Of a stretch of 59,431 nt of DNA, positions 26,118-34,591 are shown piece after piece (positions within the stretch are counted from its first letter, which is position 1; each line of letters begins with the position of its first letter). The notes beneath the pieces were generated by a model. It ran no database searches and was not told the DNA's origin. It saw only the letters and a list, made by a program, of their open reading frames with translations. The translations under genes were made by a program, and so were the position numbers. This DNA comes from an uncultured Bacteroidales bacterium (GTDB taxonomy: Bacteria > Bacteroidota > Bacteroidia > Bacteroidales > UBA932), in contig CAKUVA010000010.1 of assembly GCA_934693135.1 (NCBI GenBank), positions 1-59,431 of the forward strand, read 5' to 3'.

Positions 26118-27065
26118 ATGTTGGAAGATTTCAGACTGAAGGTTTTCATGGCCATAGCGGAAACAGGAAGTTTCACAAAGGCGGCAAAGATTCTGGGAGT
26201 AAGCCAACCAGCAGTCAGCCAGAATATCAGTGCATTGGAAAAAGAGCTTGGAGTAAACTTAGTATGCAGAAGCAGAGGAGAAGCATCGCTATCTGAAGAG
26301 GGAATAGCATTTAAGGATTATGTATCCAAGATATTATATTGGTATTCAGCGGCAAGGGACATGTTCGGCGAAGCCGGACATGTCACCACCGGGAAGCCGA
26401 TAAGGATATCGGCCGCCCCGGTGGTGGCAGCATATCTGCTGCCCCCTTCCCTGTCCATCATAGCTGGAGCACATCACGAAGCATGCTTTTCCATCTCCGA
26501 TATAACGACATCCAAAACAAGTAACAATGTCGATTCAGATGTTCCAGGAAGCCATTTCGGCACACCTGAAGACGCAGATGTGGAAATTTCCATATCACCG
26601 AGTCCTAAAACAATGGATTTCGAAGGAGAACTTAAGCTGATAGGTGTAATGGATGCTATTGTAATCGCATCCCCAGAGAACCGCTCAGTCGTGAACGCAG
26701 CTGTCTCTGACGATGATAACAAATACACAGTCAAACCATTTTCGACAATTGCAGGCATTCCTGTCAGCAACCGTTTCGCCGTATGGAGCGGATACAAGCA
26801 GTTCTTTACGCCAGACTTAGTAGCGAGGACGGCATTGACATCAGAATCCATAGAAGCTATAAAATCTATGGTTATGGACTCGGTTTCACTTGCAGGCATA
26901 GTTCCAGCCCTATCTGTAAAGCGTGAAATAGCCGATGGAAAACTTTTGCAGATGCCTGTGCTGCTCCCAGAATTTGCTTTTGACATCCACTTCAATCCGC
27001 TTCCGGAATTTTCAGGCAAAACACTCTGTAAATTATTACGAAAAACATTGAAAGACAACTTATAA
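26118..27065 (+). CDS. LysR-type transcriptional regulator
   Basis: 315 residues. The N-terminal winged helix-turn-helix is textbook LysR (DFRLKVFMAIAETGSFTKAA then GVSQPAVSQNISALEKELG). The effector domain (about 90-300) is recognisable only by length and pattern, so the ligand is unknown. It is followed after 13 bases by an alpha/beta hydrolase gene on the same strand and is divergent from the M16 peptidase gene; either could be a target. An ATG at 26101 is in another frame, so the start is fixed at 26118. Confidence 0.92.
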   Translation: MLEDFRLKVFMAIAETGSFTKAAKILGVSQPAVSQNISALEKELGVNLVCRSRGEASLSEEGIAFKDYVSKILYWYSAARDMFGEAGHVTTGKPIRISAAPVVAAYLLPPSLSIIAGAHHEACFSISDITTSKTSNNVDSDVPGSHFGTPEDADVEISISPSPKTMDFEGELKLIGVMDAIVIASPENRSVVNAAVSDDDNKYTVKPFSTIAGIPVSNRFAVWSGYKQFFTPDLVARTALTSESIEAIKSMVMDSVSLAGIVPALSVKREIADGKLLQMPVLLPEFAFDIHFNPLPEFSGKTLCKLLRKTLKDNL

Positions 27066-27078
27066 CCATAACAATACA

Positions 27079-28104
27079 ATGACAAGGATTATTTCATTAC
27101 TATGCGCCGCAACACTTGCTGGCACAATGACACAGGCCTATGCCGCTGAACCAGTACAGCCAAAAACTAAGGTTCGTCCCACCAAGACCATACTCCTCTA
27201 TCCTGAGGGGCAGGATTCTGGCAAAGGCATTACAGAAAACGGGAAAACCATAACTCTCGGAGCCGGCGTATCAAACAAAATCAAGGAAGCCGAACAAATC
27301 AATGATAAAGGCCACTTGACCAAGATCAGCGATAGCGCAAGACTTGACATTTATCTACCGAAGCATCCTAACGGACAGATGGTTGTAGTAACGCCTGGAG
27401 GCGGTTACGGCTTCGTTTCTTCATTCGGCGAGGGAGCATATGTGGCAGACTGGTTCCTTAAGCAGGACATAACAGTGTGTGTCGTAAAGTATAGGCTTCC
27501 AAATGGTCACTGGGAAGTTCCCCTCAACGATGTGCAGAATGCATTCCGTTATTGCCGTGCTCATGCTGATGAATGGGGTGTAAAACAGATAGGAATCATC
27601 GGTTTTTCTGCCGGTGGACACCTCGCAGCATCAGCTTCCACGCTTTTTGTAGATACCATTACAAGACCTGATTTTTCAATACTTGTATACCCTGTAATCA
27701 CCATGGATCTTAGCCTTACACACAAAGGAACTCATGATAGACTTATCGGAAAAGAGAGCAAATGGCTCAATGAAGACCTAAAGGTGAAAGACTACAAGAT
27801 GAACAAAGCTAAGTATGAAGAACTCATGCAGCATTATTCTCTCCAGAACCAAGTTTCACATGACACACCTCCTACAGTGCTTTTCCTCAGCACAGACGAC
27901 AAGACTGTCCCACCTATGAATAGCGTGATGTATTACGAGGCACTCTTGAAGAATAAGGTAGATGCACAGATGTATATCTATCCTTACGGAGGACACGGCT
28001 GGGGTTTCCCTTCAACCGATCCTGCAGGAAAGGACAATCTTGGAAACTATAGGAAGATTTTCTTCAGCACATTGAAAACATGGCTTGAAGAAATCGCGAA
28101 ATAA
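27079..28104 (+). CDS. Secreted alpha/beta hydrolase (BD-FAE / acetyl-esterase type)
   Basis: 341 residues. Signal peptide to about residue 22 (AYAA). The oxyanion motif TPGGGYGFVSSFGEG replaces HGGG, the nucleophile elbow is GFSAGGHLAA, the acid lies in STDDKTVPP and the His in YGGHGWG. This matches bifunctional carbohydrate esterase/xylan-acetylesterase-like enzymes of Bacteroidales, which remove acetyl or feruloyl groups from plant glycans in the periplasm. Probably co-transcribed with the LysR gene. Ends two bases from the convergent S9B gene. Confidence 0.86.
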   Translation: MTRIISLLCAATLAGTMTQAYAAEPVQPKTKVRPTKTILLYPEGQDSGKGITENGKTITLGAGVSNKIKEAEQINDKGHLTKISDSARLDIYLPKHPNGQMVVVTPGGGYGFVSSFGEGAYVADWFLKQDITVCVVKYRLPNGHWEVPLNDVQNAFRYCRAHADEWGVKQIGIIGFSAGGHLAASASTLFVDTITRPDFSILVYPVITMDLSLTHKGTHDRLIGKESKWLNEDLKVKDYKMNKAKYEELMQHYSLQNQVSHDTPPTVLFLSTDDKTVPPMNSVMYYEALLKNKVDAQMYIYPYGGHGWGFPSTDPAGKDNLGNYRKIFFSTLKTWLEEIAK

Positions 28105-28106
28105 AT

Positions 28107-30164
28107 CTATTTTCCACAGAGATACTTTAACCAGAACTCATGGTTGGCTGATTGGAAATGGCTTCCCTGATAACCGCGGTAGCCATGCATACCATCAGGA
28201 TATACCATGAGTTCAAATTTTTTTCCCTGTTTATGCATTTCATCTATGAGCTGCAATGTATTTTGAAAATGGACATTGTCATCGCCTGTCCCATGAGTTA
28301 ACTTCAACATCACAGGTTCAGTCTCTCCAGACACATTATTTTCATATTTTACAGGATATTTATCCACATAATTGATTACACGCGAATTATGGTAACCGTC
28401 AGGATTGGTTTCAGGGGTTTCCATGAAACGTTCGGTATAATGAGTATCATAAAGAGCCCAGTCATAAACACCTCCTCCTGCTATTCCATAATGGAAGTAC
28501 TCAGATGCCGTAAACAACAACATTGTGGTCATAGTCCCACCGAATGAAAATCCTTCCACCCCGATTTTATCTTGCAGGACATATGGTAATCCGCGAAAAT
28601 AGTCCGCCCATGCCACAAAATCTTCTATTTCCTTATTATTCAGATGTTTGTAAATCATGTCAAGACCAGCGCGACCATTATGTCCAGCAGCACGGCAATC
28701 AGCTGTAACCTCGATTATTCCATTATCCGACCACCACTGGTTAGCTGAAGAAGGCTGAATCCATCTATCTCGAACAAGAGGTGTGTCAGGACCACCATAT
28801 ATATCCATGTGCACAGGATATTTCTTCGAAGGATCGAAATTCTTCGGATAGACAATATATGCAGGCAGCCTAAAACGCTCATTCTCAATATATATAAGTT
28901 TCGGCAAAGCATAAGCCGACTCGTCATAGTCGGGTCCCTTGAGATCAGCTACGACATATTGCTTCTCAGGTCGCGCAGTATTATACATCCTTATCTGCAC
29001 AGGGGTCGTAAAATTAGAAAGCGATGCGATGAAATGTTTTCCGTCAGGAGAAAACTCCACACCTGTAACATTGAGCGAAGTATCCGTCAAGGCTGTAATT
29101 GTCCCTTTCGCATTGACTTTATAAAGGCACTGACGAACAGAAGCATCTCTGCAAGCAGTGAAATAAACATCTCCTGTTTTAGAGTCAGCTCGTAGCAATG
29201 AAATTCTCCAGTTAGGGCCTTCTGTCAAGCATTTTAGAGTTTTTCCGTCATAAGACAGAAAATATATCTGCTGCCAGCCGGTCTCGAAGCTACGAGCCAT
29301 ATACAAGCCATTGTCAGTAAACAACATACCATCTATCCAGTCCAACCATGTACCATATTCCTCGTGATATATATGCTTCTTGGAACCATCTTGCACAGAC
29401 ACACTGTAGAGATCGAGAGTATTCTGAATTCTTGGCTCACGCGCAATAAAAAATTCTTGACTGTCGGCACCCCAGAAAGGAATACCGAAATACTGATCCT
29501 CGTTATCATCAAAATCTGCCCAGATTATAGCATTGCTCCCTTTGTCAATATCGACGATGCCAATTTTGACCTTAGGATTGGATTCTCCAGCTTTAGGATA
29601 TCTCGTGCAACGCAATTTTCCATCTTGCCCGAATGGCGAATATATAGGAAACATTGGAACATTTGTATTATCAAAATGATAGAATCCTATTTTCTTGGAG
29701 TCTGGAGACCACCAGAAAGCACAATACTTAGATGGCCTTCCAAGTATTTCCTCGTAATATACCCATGACGCATACCCATTAAGTATAAGCTCAGAGCCAT
29801 CTGTCGTCAATCGCGTTTCCTTACAAGCAATAATATCATAGACATACAGATCATTATTTCTCGTAAAAGCTAACTTGGATGAATCTGGAGAATATGTCAG
29901 GTTCACCGCGCCTTCCGGATGGACAGGAAACTCAGGATATTTTTCCGGAGCCATTATTCCGTCTCTCCTGCGATGGCTACCAGCTTTAATAGAAAACGCA
30001 TCATGATCAGTAAATGTCCCATCAAATGAAAATGCGGCCTCATCATTGCCAATCCATTTCCATGAACGGGGAATAGGGTTAAACTCCTGCGCAGACAATG
30101 ACATTGACACACAAATCGCAGCTATCCAACAAACGCCGCGAAAAATTTCGGAAAATGAGATCAT
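28107..30164 (-). CDS. Dipeptidyl peptidase IV-type peptidase (S9B)
   Basis: 685 residues. Signal peptide to residue 26 (SLSAQ). Residues about 60-420 form the eight-bladed propeller with repeated S(P)DS/SPDGK strands; the DPP-specific glutamate pair is seen in WVYYEEILGR (138-139), which anchors the substrate N-terminus. The catalytic domain has Ser540 (GFSFGG), Asp629 (TGDDNVH) and His660 (DGMHGYRG). It releases X-Pro or X-Ala dipeptides in the periplasm. It starts in the 4-base ATGA overlap with the helicase gene, so it belongs to the 33920-28107 operon. Confidence 0.93.
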   Translation of the reverse strand: MISFSEIFRGVCWIAAICVSMSLSAQEFNPIPRSWKWIGNDEAAFSFDGTFTDHDAFSIKAGSHRRRDGIMAPEKYPEFPVHPEGAVNLTYSPDSSKLAFTRNNDLYVYDIIACKETRLTTDGSELILNGYASWVYYEEILGRPSKYCAFWWSPDSKKIGFYHFDNTNVPMFPIYSPFGQDGKLRCTRYPKAGESNPKVKIGIVDIDKGSNAIIWADFDDNEDQYFGIPFWGADSQEFFIAREPRIQNTLDLYSVSVQDGSKKHIYHEEYGTWLDWIDGMLFTDNGLYMARSFETGWQQIYFLSYDGKTLKCLTEGPNWRISLLRADSKTGDVYFTACRDASVRQCLYKVNAKGTITALTDTSLNVTGVEFSPDGKHFIASLSNFTTPVQIRMYNTARPEKQYVVADLKGPDYDESAYALPKLIYIENERFRLPAYIVYPKNFDPSKKYPVHMDIYGGPDTPLVRDRWIQPSSANQWWSDNGIIEVTADCRAAGHNGRAGLDMIYKHLNNKEIEDFVAWADYFRGLPYVLQDKIGVEGFSFGGTMTTMLLFTASEYFHYGIAGGGVYDWALYDTHYTERFMETPETNPDGYHNSRVINYVDKYPVKYENNVSGETEPVMLKLTHGTGDDNVHFQNTLQLIDEMHKQGKKFELMVYPDGMHGYRGYQGSHFQSANHEFWLKYLCGK

Positions 30165-31606
30165 ACAAAATATTTGTCTTTGAAATTCACAAGATAAACT
30201 TTCTCAACCGCCCTTGTCAGAGCAGTATAGAGCCATTTATAATCATCGGCAGTCAACTCATCCTGCCAGAAAGGATTATCTATAAATACGCATTTCCACT
30301 GTCCTCCTTGTGACTTATGGCCTGTAATAGCATTGGCATATTTCAGCTGAAGCGCATTGTAAAAAGGATCTTCACGAACAGCATTATATCGTTTCTTTTT
30401 CGTAGTAAGTGAAGCATAGTCAGCCGAAACACCCTGATATAAAGCATTCTGCTGTTCATATGTCAATGAGGCCGATTCAGATTCAAGCGTATCCAGACAG
30501 ACTTTCGCTGATATTTCTTGGTCATTATAGTCAGGAAATGACAGGCGTGCTTGCGCGAAATGTAACCCATATCTGTCTTCATAGTGATTTATGGATATGA
30601 GTTTCACTATATCACCATTCGCTATATAATCCATATCATTCACATTATCCAGGAACTGATAGCAGTTTTTCACAACCATAAGTTTATCATCACGGACAAG
30701 CCTATCCTCCTTATACTGAACAGAAGATCGTATGCCTGCATTGTACCTATTAGCCCTTTTATTGGAACGACATAGAACTATAGTCTCATCTTCGCCATAT
30801 CTGCTATATGCATCGGACAATGCTTCCAGAAGTTCTCCACCAGCCAATCTTTCTACATCATCAAAGCCTTCCACACTCAACTCAAGGGTATCAACAGGGA
30901 AAACATTACCCCCTGATTCATAATCCTCAGCAATCATTGTCCTAAGCATCGTGGCATTATACAGAATTCCTGATTCATCCTGCTGACGAACCACTGTTGT
31001 CAGTTCAGACCAAAGGATTCCACCAAAGCCGGCCATATACTCGCGAGACAGAGCCGGACTATACTCGTGTCCTACAGGTGGAAGCTGCGCAGAATCCCCA
31101 ATGAGAACCAACCTGCAACCAGAGCCGTTACGCACATAAGCTATCAAGTCCTCAAGGAGATTACCTGTTCCAAATGTTGCCGTCGACTGCTGCCCTCCTC
31201 CATCAATGCCAATGAGGGAAACCTCGTCTACCACAAAAAGAGCATCTTTAGCCTTATTTGGAGCTAAAGTAAAGTGGCCGAATCCATCTTCGCCTACAGA
31301 GCGTTGTCTATATATCTGTTTATGAATAGTATAAGCTGGGGCACCGGCATACATTGACAAAACCTTAGCTGCACGGCCTGTAGGTGCAAGTAATATGCAT
31401 GGAACCTTGAATTCGCGAAGACCGGCAATAACTGCAGCAATCGCTGTTGTCTTTCCAGTTCCGGCATACCCATTGAGCACCATAATGTCGCCATCATCCC
31501 CTGTCAAGAAATCGCCGATATCATGAAGAAACGAATCCTGACAATCTGTTGGTTCATATTTCAGATGTTCTCTGAATCTTGCATATAGGAACTCACCTCT
31601 ACCCAT
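30161..31606 (-). CDS. Superfamily 1 DNA helicase (RecD2/Dda-like)
   Basis: 481 residues. Motif I GYAGTGKTTAIAA (about residue 44), Walker B LFVVDEVSLIG, motif III LIGDSAQLPPVG, motif V AITGHKSQGGQW and motif VI YTALTRAVEKVYL, all in order, as in RecD-like 5'-3' helicases of the Dda group found in Bacteroidales. Length suits a lone helicase without the N-terminal RecD2 extension. It works on DNA forks or recombination intermediates in the cytoplasm. Placed 2 bases after TrkH and overlapping the DPP gene; the link to potassium uptake is probably only by operon membership. Confidence 0.9.
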   Translation of the reverse strand: MGRGEFLYARFREHLKYEPTDCQDSFLHDIGDFLTGDDGDIMVLNGYAGTGKTTAIAAVIAGLREFKVPCILLAPTGRAAKVLSMYAGAPAYTIHKQIYRQRSVGEDGFGHFTLAPNKAKDALFVVDEVSLIGIDGGGQQSTATFGTGNLLEDLIAYVRNGSGCRLVLIGDSAQLPPVGHEYSPALSREYMAGFGGILWSELTTVVRQQDESGILYNATMLRTMIAEDYESGGNVFPVDTLELSVEGFDDVERLAGGELLEALSDAYSRYGEDETIVLCRSNKRANRYNAGIRSSVQYKEDRLVRDDKLMVVKNCYQFLDNVNDMDYIANGDIVKLISINHYEDRYGLHFAQARLSFPDYNDQEISAKVCLDTLESESASLTYEQQNALYQGVSADYASLTTKKKRYNAVREDPFYNALQLKYANAITGHKSQGGQWKCVFIDNPFWQDELTADDYKWLYTALTRAVEKVYLVNFKDKYFV

Positions 31607-31608
31607 AG

Positions 31609-33063
31609 CTACCTGGTTTTTCCGCTGAACGCCATCATGGCTACTGCCAATGCCGGATATATTTCAATACGTCCAAGAAACATATCCACAATAAACACAA
31701 TCTTGGCAAAGACTGGAGTTCCATTGAAATTGCCAAGCGTTCCCATATTTTCAAGCGCAGGTCCGACATTGCTAACACAAGAAATTGACGAAGCCAAAGC
31801 ATTGCCCACGTCCATTCCTGAAAGGATAACCAATGTCATGGATATTGCGACAGTAATAAAATAAAGGCCTATATAGACTATATGTGGATAGACCTCCTCA
31901 TTTGAAAGTATGTGCGAACCTAGATGGACTTGATTTATGGATGACGGATGTACGGTATTCTTAACCTGCTGCCCTATAGTCTTGAACATCATATATATTC
32001 TATCCATCTTAACTCCTCCTGAAGTAGACCCAGCCATTCCGCAAGGGACAGAGATGAGGACCATGATAATACAAGCAAACAATGGCCATGTATTGTTATC
32101 CGAGATAGCGAATCCCGTAGTGGATATTGCACTAACCACATGAAATATTCCAGTCTTAATCGACTCGCCCCATGTAAAAGCAGAGCTATCAAATTTTAAA
32201 GATAATATTGTAAGCAGAGACGCACCAACTATCGTCAGTATATAAAACCTAAGAACCGGATTATTCAACGGCTTTAGACTTCTGTTAGCAAGCACCATAA
32301 ATATTATCCCGAAATGTATTGAGCCAAGAAGCATGAAAACAATAGTGATAGCATCTATCAAGTTAGAGTCAAAAGATGCTATTGACAAATTTCTTGTACT
32401 GAAGCCTCCCGTAGCTGTCACACTGAATGCATGATTTATGGCATCAAACGCACTCATACCGGCAAGCCAATAGCACAGGAATGAGGCAACAGCAAGTCCA
32501 ATGTACACTGATGAGAATATCAGAACCGTCTTATTGGCTCTGGATCGATAACCTTCCCTTGAAAGAGAAGAAAGTTCCATATTGGTCAGTCTGAGGCGTA
32601 TCGGACTCGATGACGGAATAATTAGAAGCAGGAATACGACGACTCCTAAACCACCTATGAAATGGGTAGAAGAACGCCAAAAAAGCAAACTATCAGGCAA
32701 TTGTTCTACATCAGTCAAAACCGTCGCACCAGTAGTCGTATATCCCGATACAGTCTCGAAAAGCGCATTGATGACCGAGAAAGGGCCTCCCCACAAAACA
32801 TATGGAAGCATACCGAATATGAATGACAATGTCCAAGAAAGGACTATAATCATATATCCATCTTTCAAACTGATATTCGGTGACTTGCGCACAAAAATAA
32901 ACGGAAAAACACCTACTATGAAAGTAATTGTAAAACTGATTATAAGTGCAGCGAGAGCACTATCGTTGCCATTGTATATCGAGACCAATATTGACAGAAA
33001 CATGAAGAACGCGCTTGCGAGTAGCGCGAACCCTACATTTCTGGATATGACCTTCAAATTCAT
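31609..33063 (-). CDS. trkH: TrkH-family potassium uptake channel subunit
   Basis: 484 residues, the length of E. coli TrkH, with about ten membrane segments and four pore-loop segments (for example TVSGYTTTGATVL, VTATGGFSTRNLS, AISTTGFAISDN and CVSNVGPALENMG) carrying the filter glycines. It conducts K+ across the inner membrane, normally gated by the NAD/ATP-binding ring protein TrkA/KtrA. No trkA is present in the window. Instead the gene ahead encodes a HAMP-type membrane protein that overlaps it by 4 bases and may be its regulator. Confidence 0.93.
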   Translation of the reverse strand: MNLKVISRNVGFALLASAFFMFLSILVSIYNGNDSALAALIISFTITFIVGVFPFIFVRKSPNISLKDGYMIIVLSWTLSFIFGMLPYVLWGGPFSVINALFETVSGYTTTGATVLTDVEQLPDSLLFWRSSTHFIGGLGVVVFLLLIIPSSSPIRLRLTNMELSSLSREGYRSRANKTVLIFSSVYIGLAVASFLCYWLAGMSAFDAINHAFSVTATGGFSTRNLSIASFDSNLIDAITIVFMLLGSIHFGIIFMVLANRSLKPLNNPVLRFYILTIVGASLLTILSLKFDSSAFTWGESIKTGIFHVVSAISTTGFAISDNNTWPLFACIIMVLISVPCGMAGSTSGGVKMDRIYMMFKTIGQQVKNTVHPSSINQVHLGSHILSNEEVYPHIVYIGLYFITVAISMTLVILSGMDVGNALASSISCVSNVGPALENMGTLGNFNGTPVFAKIVFIVDMFLGRIEIYPALAVAMMAFSGKTR

Positions 33064-33920
33064 TGGCCGACCTCCGTATTATGCTGTCTGTTCTTCTCCA
33101 AGGAATCCCGCATTGCTTTTAGCCGCTTTCGAAGCTGAATATTCTCCCCTATCACTTCCGTAATGCCCTCATTAAGTTCCGATAACTGGTCGTCACCATC
33201 AAACGTATATGAATACTTACTGCCAAACGAGCGGTAGTTACACAAACCTGATAGCATTTTATATATCGGATTCACATAATATACCATCAAGAAGAACAGC
33301 AATAGAAGAACAAGCAGAAGTCCAACAGCGACAGCCACTGCACCTGGAATGATACTGCGATAAAACCCTCTCTCAAAAGTAGCTGAATTCTTCTGCAGCT
33401 CATTGTATATAGCCGAGTTCAACACATTTATATCCGAACGAAGTCTGTTATACTTCGGCTGCAATCGATCGAAATACCATTCCCGAGTATTGATAAAGTC
33501 AGATAGAATGGCCTGTTTCAGTTCAAGAGTGGTAAGCATATATGCCGAATAAGAATAAAGCACCGAATCGGCAAGTGAAATCATACCGGGAGACGTCAAC
33601 GACGATTTCAAGCTATCACAATGGGCAATGAAATCATTCTGACGTAATTCAGGAAGACGTTTCACAGAATTATCGCCTATCACAGCAAGTATCTGAAGAT
33701 TATATGCATTGCTCGCGTCTGCAAGTCTTTGTGATGCATTTATACTACCTATGTTTTCAGCAATAAGTTCGGAAACATAGTTACTCATACGACTATACTC
33801 CATAATGGAGATGAAACTAGAAACCAAGAGGGTGATAGCAATGGAACTGAGACTCAGCACCAATTTCATCCTCATGGTAAGTTTGAAGTCACGAATATCT
33901 GTGCGCAGTTTTCTAAACAT
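33060..33920 (-). CDS. Sensor-like membrane protein with HAMP-like region, no output domain
   Basis: 286 residues: short cytoplasmic N-terminus, membrane segment about 20-41 (LVLSLSSIAITLLVSSFI), a periplasmic helical region of about 150 residues (four-helix-bundle type), membrane segment about 196-216, then a HAMP-like linker (YYVNPIYKMLSGL) and a coiled coil (ITEVIGENIQLRKRLKAM). There is no kinase or methyl-accepting domain. Its stop overlaps the trkH start, so it may sense ion or osmotic change and act on TrkH; this is an inference. The promoter at 33925 nearly touches the start, so either the mRNA is leaderless or translation begins at Met16 (33875) or Met18 (33869). Confidence 0.75.
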   Translation of the reverse strand: MFRKLRTDIRDFKLTMRMKLVLSLSSIAITLLVSSFISIMEYSRMSNYVSELIAENIGSINASQRLADASNAYNLQILAVIGDNSVKRLPELRQNDFIAHCDSLKSSLTSPGMISLADSVLYSYSAYMLTTLELKQAILSDFINTREWYFDRLQPKYNRLRSDINVLNSAIYNELQKNSATFERGFYRSIIPGAVAVAVGLLLVLLLLFFLMVYYVNPIYKMLSGLCNYRSFGSKYSYTFDGDDQLSELNEGITEVIGENIQLRKRLKAMRDSLEKNRQHNTEVGQ

Positions 33921-33924
33921 GCTG

Positions 33925-33932
33925 CAAAGATA
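33925..33932 (-). promoter_or_regulatory. -7 promoter element of the HAMP protein/TrkH operon
   Basis: Minus strand TATCTTTG, exact TAnnTTTG match, only 4 bases before the ATG at 33920. It would start transcription at or next to the start codon. Confidence 0.5.
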
Positions 33933-33960
33933 GCATTTTCTTACGGAAAAGATATTTATA

Positions 33961-34587
33961 TCACTTCACACATGCACGAAACAGGACATCCGGCTTGTGA
34001 AAATCAGGAGATTCGTCATCAGTTGGCACAGCAGAATACCATGTAACATCATCGCCACGGAAATCAGCCCTAAAGACACCCATATAGAACCCTCCTTTCA
34101 AATCAATGCCCATTGACTTGAGTTCTTTCATGTCAATGCTTCCTGACACTGAATAATGATTTTCGGTTCGCGTAGCATCTATCATAAGTGTAGAGAATTT
34201 CCATGCATAGTCGAATTGTCTATAATACCTTGCCTTATAGTCCATAGTACGTCCTTCAGAATCAGTTTCCATTCCATAATATTCTGTCATGGAACTGTCT
34301 GCACTGAAGAAAATCTCCACACGATCCTCTCTTGCCACATCCATTTTGTCATTAAATGACTCCACGACAGTCTGCGTGGAGTCATTGACTTCAAATTCAA
34401 ATCTCAAAAAGCCATCACTGACATGACAACGAAATTTAGTATCATCGTCCACATGACTCCATGGAGCATGTAATCCATCTATACATGAATCTCTCTCGCC
34501 TATGGCAAATACACTGCCATGTACGTTATTGCAGCATGACAAGCCAAGAGGCAACAAAGCTGCAACCAGCATGAATGGCTTCATCAT
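33961..34587 (-). CDS. Lipoprotein with CBM9-like carbohydrate-binding fold
   Basis: 208 residues from MMKPF; signal peptide with lipobox LGLSCC. The rest resembles the family-9-type carbohydrate-binding domains of Bacteroidales (VEIFFSADSSMTEYYGMETDSEG, and later GGFYMGVFRADF), with the DRVEIFF core. It probably binds glycan at the cell surface or periplasm and delivers it to the GH3 enzyme encoded just upstream. The frame is open to 34611, which would overlap the GH3 stop by 20 bases; I choose the start that gives a clean signal peptide. The promoter at 33925 lies downstream of this gene and starts the next unit. Confidence 0.72.
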   Translation of the reverse strand: MMKPFMLVAALLPLGLSCCNNVHGSVFAIGERDSCIDGLHAPWSHVDDDTKFRCHVSDGFLRFEFEVNDSTQTVVESFNDKMDVAREDRVEIFFSADSSMTEYYGMETDSEGRTMDYKARYYRQFDYAWKFSTLMIDATRTENHYSVSGSIDMKELKSMGIDLKGGFYMGVFRADFRGDDVTWYSAVPTDDESPDFHKPDVLFRACVK

Positions 34588-34591
34588 CACA

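Noticed and set aside
30161..31606. Component of a defence island
   Set aside because: The lone SF1 helicase resembles the widespread RecD2/Dda type of Bacteroidales and its neighbours are potassium uptake and peptidase genes, with no nuclease or other defence gene.
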